From assembly GCF_002846365.1 (NCBI RefSeq), contig NZ_PJMW01000002.1, positions 5,084,001-5,148,000 of the forward strand: DNA of 64,000 bases, in the 5' to 3' direction. Every line of letters starts with the position of its first letter. Within the stretch, counting starts at the first letter, position 1. Source of the stretch: Nocardia fluminea (GTDB taxonomy: Bacteria; Actinomycetota; Actinomycetes; Mycobacteriales; Mycobacteriaceae). This document shows, piece by piece, positions 34,893 through 42,343 of this stretch. Below the pieces are notes generated by a model, which had not been told where the DNA came from, ran no database searches, and worked only from the letters and a program-made list of their open reading frames with translations. A program made the translations under genes and the position numbers.

Positions 34893-36388
34893 CCTGGCTC
34901 CCTCTTCTCGTCTGGTGATGCCACCCCATGCTCGTGGTCGAGCCGGCCCACCGGGCCGGGCTCTCCCGCTGGATGGACAGGAAATTCCGCTGCCCGGCCG
35001 GGGATCGCCGCGCACGCGGCCACCAGGACAACGGTCAGGACCGCGATGGACACGAACACCAGATGGATCGCGGCCGAGAGCGCTTGCGGAGTCGGCGCGT
35101 CCACGCCGGCGAGGCGTGCGTTGACCATCGCCCCGAAGACCGCGACCCCCACGGCGCTGCCCAGCGACCGCGCGAACATGGTGGCGGAGGTGACGACCCC
35201 GCGTTCGGCCCACCGCGCGCTCGTCTGCGCCGCGATGAGCGTGGGTGTGGCCACCAAGCCCATGCCCGCGCCCACCACGAAACACGACGCGGCGACCTGC
35301 CACAGCGGCGAATGCTCGTCCAGCAGCAGAGTCGTCGCCGCGCCGAGCGCCGCGACGGTACTGCCGAGGACCGCGCACGCGCGAAAGCCGAAGCGCAGGT
35401 ACACTTTTCCCGCTCTGGCCGCGGCCAACGGCCAGCCGAGGGTGAGCGCTCCGGTGACGAGTCCGGCCACCAGCGCGCTCGTTCCGAGCACGCCCTGATT
35501 GAACATCGGCACATACGTCGTGAACCCGAACAGCAGCGCACCGCCCAGTACGGCCGCGACGCCGCTCGCGATCACCACCCGCCGGGTGAACACCCACAGC
35601 GGCAGAATCGGGTGCGTGGCACGCGCTTCGACGACGACGAACAGCGTGAGCGACAGCCCGGCGCACCCGAACACCGCGATGCCGACCGGCGATCCCCACG
35701 CCCACGTGTGACCGCCCTCGAGCAGCCCGAGCACCAGTGTCCCCGCGCCGAGCGTCAACAGCACCGCCCCGGCCCAGTCGATGCCGCGCCCGCGCCGCGG
35801 TACGGATTCGTCGAAGTTGCGGACCAGCATCCACGCGGCGAGCGCGGCCAGCGGCAGATTGATCAGGAAGATCCACCGCCAGCCGAGGTAGTCGGCGCAG
35901 ATGCCGCCGAGCAGCGGACCGGTCACCGATGCCACCGCCCACACCCCGGCCAGATAGCCCTGGATGGTGGCACGCTCGGCCAGCGTGTACAGATCGCCCG
36001 CGATGACCATGGTCGTGGGCTGGATGGCGCCGGCGCCGATGCCCTGGACGGCGCGGAACACGATCAGGGCGAGCATGCTGCTCGCCAGCCCGCACAGCAG
36101 CGAGCCCAGCGCGAACACCGCGATCCCGAACAGCATCACCGGTTTGCGCCCGAACGTGTCGGCGAGCGCGCCGTAGATCGGCACGGTGACGGCCTGGGCG
36201 AGCAGATAGCTCGTGAACAGCCACGGGAACAGCGTGAAATCGCCGAGGCTGTCGGTGATCGACAACACCGCGGTCGCCAGGATCGTCGAATCGAGCGCGA
36301 CGAGTCCGGTGGCGAGCATCAGCGAGGCGAGCACCGGTCCACGGTCCGAGCCGAACCCGACCTCCGATCGCGCGGTATCGGTTGCCAC
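34886..36388 (-). CDS. MFS transporter, DHA2/EmrB-QacA family (14 TMS)
   Basis: A 500-residue protein with about 14 hydrophobic segments. Motif A is G-A-L-A-D-T-F-G-R-K-P and motif C is the G-P-L-L-G-G region. DHA2 members are proton-driven exporters. Inside the kshB-hsaEGF operon it could expel steroid intermediates or detergent-like substrate, or import a steroid; direction is unproven. GTG start at 36388 follows GAGAGG; the upstream in-frame stretch lies in the end of kshB and is not used. Confidence 0.85.
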   Translation of the reverse strand: MATDTARSEVGFGSDRGPVLASLMLATGLVALDSTILATAVLSITDSLGDFTLFPWLFTSYLLAQAVTVPIYGALADTFGRKPVMLFGIAVFALGSLLCGLASSMLALIVFRAVQGIGAGAIQPTTMVIAGDLYTLAERATIQGYLAGVWAVASVTGPLLGGICADYLGWRWIFLINLPLAALAAWMLVRNFDESVPRRGRGIDWAGAVLLTLGAGTLVLGLLEGGHTWAWGSPVGIAVFGCAGLSLTLFVVVEARATHPILPLWVFTRRVVIASGVAAVLGGALLFGFTTYVPMFNQGVLGTSALVAGLVTGALTLGWPLAAARAGKVYLRFGFRACAVLGSTVAALGAATTLLLDEHSPLWQVAASCFVVGAGMGLVATPTLIAAQTSARWAERGVVTSATMFARSLGSAVGVAVFGAMVNARLAGVDAPTPQALSAAIHLVFVSIAVLTVVLVAACAAIPGRAAEFPVHPAGEPGPVGRLDHEHGVASPDEKREPGC

Positions 36389-36402
36389 AGAACACCTCTC
36401 GA

Positions 36403-37458
36403 TCAGAAGCGGATACGGACCCGGTCGGTGCTCGGGCGGGCCTGGCAGGCCAGGGTGTAGCCGGCGTCGATGTCTTCCTGATCGAGGATCGTCGAGCCGG
36501 GCATGGCGACCGCACCGTCGACGACGGTGCAGGCGCAGGAACCGCATTCGCCCTCGCGGCAGGAGTAGGGCACATCGAGCCCGTCGGCGAGCATGACGTC
36601 GACGAGGGTGCGCGAGCGCGGCCAGCTCAGCGCGTGCACCGTCCCGTCGAGCTCGACCTCCACGCGCGCGGCGTCCTCGGAGTCGGCGGGGTCGAGCGGC
36701 TCCGGCACGGCGAAGGGATCACCGGACAGTGAGACGAACACCTCGGTGGTGATGCGCTCGCGCGGCCATCCGGTGCCCGAGAGTGCCTCGGTCACCGCCG
36801 ACATGAACGGGCCGGGCCCACACACGAAGGACTCGAAAGACGGGTACGGCGCCGCGAATTCGGCCAGCTGGGCGGCGGAGGGCAGGCCCTGCAGCGATTC
36901 GAGCCAGTGCGCCACGGTGATCCGGCCCGGATACCGCGCGACGAGATCGCGCAGGGCGTCGGCGAAGATCACCGAATCCTGCTCGCGATTGGCGTAGAAC
37001 AGCACCACCCGGCCGGTGCCGCGCGCCAGCGCCGAACGCAGGATCGAGATGACCGGGGTGATGCCACTGCCCGCTGCCCACAACAGCAGGTCGGTGTCGA
37101 GCGAGGCCGGGGTGAAGGCGCCCTGCGGCGGCAGCACGTCGAGGGTGTCGCCGACAGTGATGTTGTCGCACAACCAGTTCGAGCCGTAGCCGCCGGGGGT
37201 TCGCTTGACCGTGACCTGCGGCGGCTCGCCCGTGAACGGCGAGTTCGCCAGCGAATAGCAGCGCGCCACCGGTTCTCCCCGCTCGCTCGGGATGCGCACA
37301 GTGAGGAATTGGCCGGGCCGGAAGTCGAAGCGTTCGGCGGCCGCTGCCGGCACGTCGAACACCAGCGTCCGCGCGTCCGCAGTCTCCTCGATCACCGCGG
37401 ATACGCGCAGCGTCACCACCCGCGAGCTACGCGAAACGTCGACAGTCGCCCTCGTCAC
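36403..37458 (-). CDS. kshB: 3-ketosteroid 9alpha-monooxygenase reductase KshB
   Basis: A 351-residue oxidoreductase. The flavin domain has R-C-Y-S-L-A-N-S-P, the NAD(P) domain G-S-G-I-T-P-V-I-S and C-G-P-G-P-F-M, and the C-terminal plant-type [2Fe-2S] ferredoxin domain has C-R-E-G-E-C-G-S-C-A-C plus a final Cys in L-A-C-Q-A. It passes electrons from NADH to the Rieske oxygenase KshA at 58 kb. Length matches known KshB (about 340-360). GTG start at 37458 behind GAGGAGA. Its promoter region carries the shared TCCCG/CGGGA operator. Confidence 0.93.
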   Translation of the reverse strand: MTRATVDVSRSSRVVTLRVSAVIEETADARTLVFDVPAAAAERFDFRPGQFLTVRIPSERGEPVARCYSLANSPFTGEPPQVTVKRTPGGYGSNWLCDNITVGDTLDVLPPQGAFTPASLDTDLLLWAAGSGITPVISILRSALARGTGRVVLFYANREQDSVIFADALRDLVARYPGRITVAHWLESLQGLPSAAQLAEFAAPYPSFESFVCGPGPFMSAVTEALSGTGWPRERITTEVFVSLSGDPFAVPEPLDPADSEDAARVEVELDGTVHALSWPRSRTLVDVMLADGLDVPYSCREGECGSCACTVVDGAVAMPGSTILDQEDIDAGYTLACQARPSTDRVRIRF

Positions 37459-37497
37459 TGGTGTTCTCCTCGATCTCGGAACCGGACTTGCCGAGCA

Positions 37498-37614
37498 ACC
37501 GTCGCAGGCCCGGTGGCGCCGCGGAGCCCGTGGTTCCCGGTGGCCGGGAGATCGCCGTGCACTGTCCGCTGACCGGGAAGACCAGGGCGGACGCGGGGAC
37601 GGCGACCCTACCGT
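37498..37614. promoter_or_regulatory. Divergent kshB / SDR promoter pair with shared steroid operators
   Basis: Operator 1, TCCCG-GTGGC-CGGGA (37535-37549), is perfect. Thirty nt to its left on the minus strand is CGACGGT (37504-37498), a candidate kshB -10. Operator 2, GTCCG-CTGAC-CGGGA (37564-37578), has a degenerate left arm; 29 nt to its right is CTACCGT (37608-37614) for the SDR pair. Operator centres are 29 bp apart. The same spacing occurs at 46.1, 53.6 and 59.2 kb. Confidence 0.65.
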
Positions 37615-37650
37615 CGGGCTCGTGGACACCAGATTCTCCGGGGGCACCCG

Positions 37651-38448
37651 ATGAACCGCATGCAGCACACCGTCGCGCTGGTGACCGGCGCGGCAGGGGG
37701 AATGGGCCGCGCCCATTGCCGTCGGCTGGCCGAGGAAGGCGCCGACATCATCGCGCTCGACATCGAGGCCGCCGCGGCCGAATTGGCCGAGACGGCACGA
37801 GAAGTCGAGTCACTGGGGCGCCAGTGCGTCACCGGTATCGCCGACGTGCGCGATCAGGCATCCCTGGACGTGGCTGTCGCCGACGGCGTCGCCGCGCTGG
37901 GCCGCCTCGACGTGATCGTGGCCAACGCCGGCATCTACACCGACCTCGGCCTGTCCTGGGAACTGTCGGACCAGGCCTGGCAGCGCACCATCGACATCAA
38001 TCTCACCGGCATGTGGCACACCGTGCGCGCCGCCGTGCCCGCCCTGTCCGACGGCGGCTCGGTGGTGATCGTGAGCTCCACCAACGGCATCGTCGGCGCG
38101 GCCGCGGCCGCGCACTACTCGGCGAGCAAGCACGCCGTGGTGGGGCTGGCACGCACCCTGGCCAACGAGCTCGGGCCGCGCGGGATCCGGGTGAACACGG
38201 TGCATCCCGGCTCGGTCGCCACGCCGATGATCCTCAACGACACGGTGTACGCCAAACTGCGCCCCGACCTGCCGAATCCGACACAGCAAGACGCCGCGGA
38301 GGCGCTGGCCCTGCGCACGATCCTGCCCGTCGCGTGGGTGGATCCGGTCGACATCAGCAATGCCGTGCTCTTTCTCGCATCCGACGAGTCCCGTTACGTG
38401 ACGGGAATTCAGCTCGTGGTGGATGCCGGACTTACTCAGAAGGTGTGA
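37651..38448 (+). CDS. Mycofactocin-type SDR oxidoreductase (candidate hydroxysteroid dehydrogenase) 1
   Basis: A 265-residue SDR with T-G-A-A-G-G-M-G-R at residues 12-20, N-A-G-I, catalytic Tyr/Lys in Y-S-A-S-K, and the C-terminal W-V-D-P-V-D-I-S-N-A-V-L-F-L-A-S-D-E-S-R-Y typical of mycofactocin-coupled SDRs. These hold NAD tightly and hand electrons to mycofactocin. Its location between ksh and kstD operons points to a hydroxysteroid or steroid alcohol substrate. It is followed 1 bp later by a paralogue. Confidence 0.83.
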   Translation: MNRMQHTVALVTGAAGGMGRAHCRRLAEEGADIIALDIEAAAAELAETAREVESLGRQCVTGIADVRDQASLDVAVADGVAALGRLDVIVANAGIYTDLGLSWELSDQAWQRTIDINLTGMWHTVRAAVPALSDGGSVVIVSSTNGIVGAAAAAHYSASKHAVVGLARTLANELGPRGIRVNTVHPGSVATPMILNDTVYAKLRPDLPNPTQQDAAEALALRTILPVAWVDPVDISNAVLFLASDESRYVTGIQLVVDAGLTQKV

Positions 38449-38449
38449 C

Positions 38450-39277
38450 ATGGGACGGGTTTCGGGCAAGATCGCGCTGATCACCGGCGCCGCGCGCGGT
38501 ATCGGCCGCGCACAGGCGATCCGGCTGGCCGAGGAAGGCGCCGACATCGTCGCCGTCGACATCTGCGGCCCGGTCGAGACCGTGGTGTCGCCGGGAGCGA
38601 CCCACGACGACCTCGCCGAGACCGTGCGCGCGGTCGAGGCGACCGGCGCGCGGATCGTCGCCGCGACCGTCGACGTCCGCGACGGCGCGGCGCTGCGGGC
38701 CGCGGTCGACGCCGCGGCCGAGCAGCTGGGCGGTCTCGACATCGTCTGCGCCACCGCCGGAATCAGTTCCAGCGGTGGCGCACTGGAACTGACCGAACAG
38801 CAGTGGCAGACGATGATCGATGTCAACCTGACCGGTGTGTGGCAGACGTGCAAAGCCGCCACCCCGCACCTCATCGCGCGCGGCGGCGGCGCGATGATCC
38901 TGACCAGCTCGATCGCCGGACTACGCGGCCTGGTCGGCGTCGCGCACTACACCGCCGCCAAACACGGAGTGGTGGGGCTGATGCGATCACTGGCGAAAGA
39001 GCTTGCCCCGCACCATGTCCGGGTCAACTCGGTGCATCCGACCAATGTCGACACCCCGATGATCCAGAACGACATGGTGCGCAAGGTGTTCCGGCCCGAC
39101 CGGGAGAACCCTACCCGCGAGGAGTTCGCGGAGGCGGCGGTGACGATGAACATGCTGCCCATCCCGTGGGTCGACCCGATCGACATCGCCAACGCCGCCC
39201 TGTTCCTCGCCTCCGACGAGGGCCGCTACATCACCGCGGTGACCTTGCCCATCGACGCGGGCAGCACCCAGCGCTAG
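38450..39277 (+). CDS. Mycofactocin-type SDR oxidoreductase 2
   Basis: A 275-residue paralogue of the preceding SDR. T-G-A-A-R-G-I-G-R at about 12-20 is followed by an insertion with V-D-I-C-G-P-V-E-T and A-T-H-D-D-L-A-E-T-V, diagnostic of the mycofactocin-associated SDR subgroup; catalytic Y-T-A-A-K follows. ATG at 38450 starts 1 bp after the first SDR stop. The pair could act on two different alcohol positions (for example C3 and C17), which is inference. Confidence 0.83.
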   Translation: MGRVSGKIALITGAARGIGRAQAIRLAEEGADIVAVDICGPVETVVSPGATHDDLAETVRAVEATGARIVAATVDVRDGAALRAAVDAAAEQLGGLDIVCATAGISSSGGALELTEQQWQTMIDVNLTGVWQTCKAATPHLIARGGGAMILTSSIAGLRGLVGVAHYTAAKHGVVGLMRSLAKELAPHHVRVNSVHPTNVDTPMIQNDMVRKVFRPDRENPTREEFAEAAVTMNMLPIPWVDPIDIANAALFLASDEGRYITAVTLPIDAGSTQR

Positions 39278-39281
39278 CGCG

Positions 39282-40316
39282 CTAGCAACGTTGGTACCGA
39301 CGCGCGAAGGGCTCCGACTCCGGTGCGACCTCACTCCCGGGTGCCGGGCAGCCGCCGACCAGGACGGCGAACCTGGGGCCCTCGCGCGTCACGATCGTGT
39401 AGTCGACCACAGCACCGGGCCGGGCCAGGTACGGAAGGTGGCGGTCGGCGAGTCGCGTCGCCTGCGCGGCGCCGAATTTCTCTCCGACGGGCGGGAATAC
39501 CATGACGCCCAAGGTGCGGCCCGCTGCGTCGGGCGGGTCGAACACCGACACCTCGGCGACGAACGGAGTGGGTTGATCGGTCAGCAACCACTCCCACACT
39601 TCGAGTTCGCCGTGGGAGGGGAAGCGGGGACGGCCGTCCACATGGGTCACACTGGGCCCCAGTCTCGAGTAGAGCTCGGACATGCTCCCCCCATGAGTGG
39701 GCGACACTGTCCAGTTGTTGGCTGCCAGTTCCGGGAACTCCTGGCTGATTCGGCGCATCGCCGCGGTGGCACGCTGGGGTTCGGCCTCGGAACCCGCTCG
39801 GACACTGATGGATCCGAGCGGTCCGTCCGCGTCTCCGTTGGCCCTGATTCCGCCGGACCAGTGAATCTCCGCACCGGTTCCGGCCGATGACACTCGGGTC
39901 CAGGCGTATGCCGCGTTCGCCTCCACGTCCACGTCCCGCCCGAACAGCCAGCTCCCGAAATAGGAGTCTGCCATCCTGCGGATTTTGACCAAGGTCTGCT
40001 CGCCTCGATAGTGCGGCGGCAGTTGCTGAGCACCCATGACACGCACGACAGACGCGGTCTCGGCCGGCGTGGCGTCGCCCTCGAGCTGCACGTCCAGTGT
40101 GGAGGTGTAGTACGAGTTGGGGCCGTACGGGTTGTACTGGAACGTATGTGACGCGTCGGCCACTCCCGGAAGGGCCTCGATGGACGCCTCGATCACCCGC
40201 GACCAGCTGTCACGCTCGTCCTGATCGGGCCCTTGCGCGAAGAGCGAACATCCAGTGAGCAGGACTGCCGCCATCATTAACCCGATGGTGGGCACCGTGA
40301 AACGCACAGCGTTCAT
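39282..40316 (-). CDS. Lipoprotein of unknown function
   Basis: A 344-residue protein with a lipoprotein signal: hydrophobic stretch T-I-G-L-M-M-A-A-V-L-L-T-G-C, lipobox Cys at about residue 25. The mature domain has no recognised family. It contains several Trp/Tyr-rich strands and a terminal pair of cysteines (V-G-G-C-P and the last residue). It lies between steroid operons, and its start region has no shared steroid operator, so a role in steroid metabolism is not implied. It converges with the SDR pair, with 4 bp between stops. Confidence 0.72.
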   Translation of the reverse strand: MNAVRFTVPTIGLMMAAVLLTGCSLFAQGPDQDERDSWSRVIEASIEALPGVADASHTFQYNPYGPNSYYTSTLDVQLEGDATPAETASVVRVMGAQQLPPHYRGEQTLVKIRRMADSYFGSWLFGRDVDVEANAAYAWTRVSSAGTGAEIHWSGGIRANGDADGPLGSISVRAGSEAEPQRATAAMRRISQEFPELAANNWTVSPTHGGSMSELYSRLGPSVTHVDGRPRFPSHGELEVWEWLLTDQPTPFVAEVSVFDPPDAAGRTLGVMVFPPVGEKFGAAQATRLADRHLPYLARPGAVVDYTIVTREGPRFAVLVGGCPAPGSEVAPESEPFARRYQRC

Positions 40317-40354
40317 CCTGCCACCGGTCGGCATAGGGACAGTCGCGGAAAATC

Positions 40355-40394
40355 GACAATGCGCGGGCTGCCCCACGGCAGCCCGCGCATTGTC
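40355..40394 (-). terminator. Strong intrinsic terminator of the kstD-hsaD operon
   Basis: A perfect 18-bp stem (40355-40372 with 40377-40394) and a 4-nt loop start 6 bp after the hsaD stop. On the minus-strand transcript it is followed by a short T-rich run (GATTTTCC). Confidence 0.8.
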
Positions 40395-40399
40395 TCGTC

Positions 40400-41269
40400 T
40401 CAGCTCGCGGTGTCCTTGCGGGTGAGGAAAGCCAGTACGGCCGACTCGAATTCGTCCTTGCGTTCGATCATCGCCCAGTGCCCACAGTTCGGGAACACGT
40501 GCAGTTCGGCACGCGGGATCGTGCGCATCGGGATCAACGCCATATCGAGGGGGCTCACCCGGTCGTCGCGGCCCCAGGTGATCAGCGTGGGCGCGGTCAC
40601 CTTGTGCAGCATCGCCCACGGCGGCGGCGCGTCGGAGGCTTCCATCGCCTTGACCATCATCGCGAACGCGGCCTTGCTGTACATCCGGCGGGCACTGTCG
40701 AGCGTCGCGGGATCGGTGGCCTGGGTCCAGCGCTCCTCGATGAGTTCCTCGGTGACCATGGCCGGGTCGTAGACCATCGAATGCAGCCACTGGACCAACC
40801 GCTCGCGGGTGGGTTCCTCGGTGAACTCCTGCAGCAGCTTGATGCCCTCACCGGGGCCCGGGCTGAACAGGTTGCGGCCGATACCACCGATCGTCACCAG
40901 CTTGCCGACCCGCTCCGGATGGGCGATGGCGTAGTTGAGCGCCACGCCGCCGCCCATCGAGTTGCCGATGATGTCGACGCTGTCCAGGCCCAGCGCGTCG
41001 ACGAAACGGACCACCGCGTCGAGCGCGGTGACCATCGGGTGCCCGCCGAAATCGTCGCTCACCCCGAAACCCGGGAATTCCAGGACCAGACAACGGAATC
41101 GCTGCGCGAACACCGCGAGATTGCCGCGGAAGTTACGCCACCCCGTGACGCCGGGACCCGATCCGTGCAGGAGCAGCAGCGGTGGTCCCTCGCCCGCCTC
41201 GTGATAGCGCAACACACCCGCGTCGGTGGTGATCTCGCGCAGCGTGCCCTCGTAGCTCAGGTCGGTCAT
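40400..41269 (-). CDS. hsaD: 4,9-DSHA hydrolase HsaD (meta-cleavage product hydrolase)
   Basis: A 289-residue alpha/beta hydrolase of the BphD/HsaD group. H-G-S-G-P-G-V-T-G-W at residues 35-44 forms the oxyanion region, nucleophile Ser104 is in G-N-S-M-G-G, acid Asp235/236 in G-R-D-D-R, and His264 in N-C-G-H-W. It hydrolyses the C-C bond of the ring-opened 4,9-DSHA made by HsaC, giving 2-hydroxyhexa-2,4-dienoate and DOHNAA. ATG overlaps the upstream SDR stop (ATGA). Last gene of the kstD operon. Confidence 0.93.
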   Translation of the reverse strand: MTDLSYEGTLREITTDAGVLRYHEAGEGPPLLLLHGSGPGVTGWRNFRGNLAVFAQRFRCLVLEFPGFGVSDDFGGHPMVTALDAVVRFVDALGLDSVDIIGNSMGGGVALNYAIAHPERVGKLVTIGGIGRNLFSPGPGEGIKLLQEFTEEPTRERLVQWLHSMVYDPAMVTEELIEERWTQATDPATLDSARRMYSKAAFAMMVKAMEASDAPPPWAMLHKVTAPTLITWGRDDRVSPLDMALIPMRTIPRAELHVFPNCGHWAMIERKDEFESAVLAFLTRKDTAS

Positions 41270-42051
41270 GCGTGGGTACCGCCGTCGATGCGGATCTCGG
41301 TGCCGGTGATGAAAGCGCCGTCCTCGGAGACGAGCATCGCGATCACGCCCGCCACCGCGGTCGGGTCACCCATGCCCGCGCCGCCGGATTCGCGGTCGGT
41401 CGGCAGTACGGGAGACAGCTTGGAGAACAGAGCCCAGTCGGAGTCGGCGGGCACGTATCCCGGAGTGGCGTCGGTGATTCCGGATTTGATGCTGCCGGGC
41501 GCGACGCAGACCGCGCGCAGACCCTTACCGCCGTATTCGAGGGCGATGGCATGGGTGAAGGACTGGATGCCGCCCTTGCTCGCCGCGTAGGCCGCCATGT
41601 ACGGATGCGCGAACGCCGCCGAGGTGGAGCTGAAATTCACCACCGTCGCACGCGAGTTGGCCAGCAGCGCCGGCAGTGCTTCGCGGACCACGAGGAACGT
41701 GCCGGTGAGGTTCACCCGGATGATGAGGTCCCACAGGTCGAGGGGGGTCTGCTCGGTGTGCGAGGCGCGCAGGATGCCCGCCGCGTTCACCACCGAATCC
41801 AGGCCGCCGAGGGTCTCGATCGACGACCGGACGCCCGCGATTACCGACTGTTCGTCACCGATGTCGAGGGTCAGGGTGGTGAGCCGGTCGGCGGTGCCGC
41901 GTTCGGTGGCCTGTGCGCAGGTCGCGGCGAGGTCCGAAACATCGGCGGCGACCACGCGGGCGCCCTCGTCGAGCAGCCGGAGCGCGGTGGCCTGGCCGAT
42001 GCCCGATGCGGCGCCGGTGACCAGCGTCCGGTGGTTGTCGAGTCTGTTCAT
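41266..42051 (-). CDS. SDR oxidoreductase, candidate hydroxysteroid dehydrogenase
   Basis: A 261-residue classical SDR: T-G-A-A-S-G-I-G at 12-19, N-A-A-G, F-S-S-T-S-A followed by Y-A-A-S-K. It is a different subgroup from the mycofactocin-type SDRs at 38 kb. Its place between kstD/ksi and hsaD makes a 3- or 17-hydroxysteroid dehydrogenase role plausible (inference). Confidence 0.83.
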   Translation of the reverse strand: MNRLDNHRTLVTGAASGIGQATALRLLDEGARVVAADVSDLAATCAQATERGTADRLTTLTLDIGDEQSVIAGVRSSIETLGGLDSVVNAAGILRASHTEQTPLDLWDLIIRVNLTGTFLVVREALPALLANSRATVVNFSSTSAAFAHPYMAAYAASKGGIQSFTHAIALEYGGKGLRAVCVAPGSIKSGITDATPGYVPADSDWALFSKLSPVLPTDRESGGAGMGDPTAVAGVIAMLVSEDGAFITGTEIRIDGGTHA

Positions 42052-42074
42052 GGGATTTCTCCTGGTCTTGGGTG

Positions 42075-42332
42075 TCAGCCGAGCCGGCCGGGGACCGGTT
42101 CGTGGCGGAGTTGATCGGTGGCCAACTCGCCCGCGCGGACGGCGTCCTCGATGGAGTCGCGCAGCGCGGGGCAGGTGGGGATCCAGCTACTGTGCTCGCC
42201 GAGCGCCGCGCGCCGAGCGAACTCGGGACACGCGGACTCGGCGTCGTCGAGCCACTGGATACTGGTGTGGCTCGGACTGAACTTCTCCGCCAGCACCTTG
42301 TTGCCGCAGTCGGCGCATTCGACGGGTTGCAT
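42075..42332 (-). CDS. Small four-cysteine (zinc/iron-binding) protein of the steroid operon
   Basis: An 85-residue protein with Cys6 and Cys9 in C-A-D-C-G, then Cys35 in S-A-C-P-E-F and Cys54 in P-T-C-P-A-L, plus the conserved-looking S-P-S-H-T-S-I-Q-W. The pattern could bind a zinc ion or an iron-sulfur centre. It lies between kstD (11 bp) and an SDR (23 bp). I do not know a named family; similar short proteins accompany kstD-like genes in actinobacteria as far as I recall. A role as electron carrier or assembly factor for KstD is speculation. Confidence 0.75.
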   Translation of the reverse strand: MQPVECADCGNKVLAEKFSPSHTSIQWLDDAESACPEFARRAALGEHSSWIPTCPALRDSIEDAVRAGELATDQLRHEPVPGRLG

Positions 42333-42343
42333 GGCCGCGCTCC

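Noticed and set aside
39278..39292. Palindrome GCGCTAGCGC between the SDR pair and the lipoprotein gene
   Set aside because: It is explained by the two convergent TAG stop codons in a GC-rich context and is too short for a terminator.
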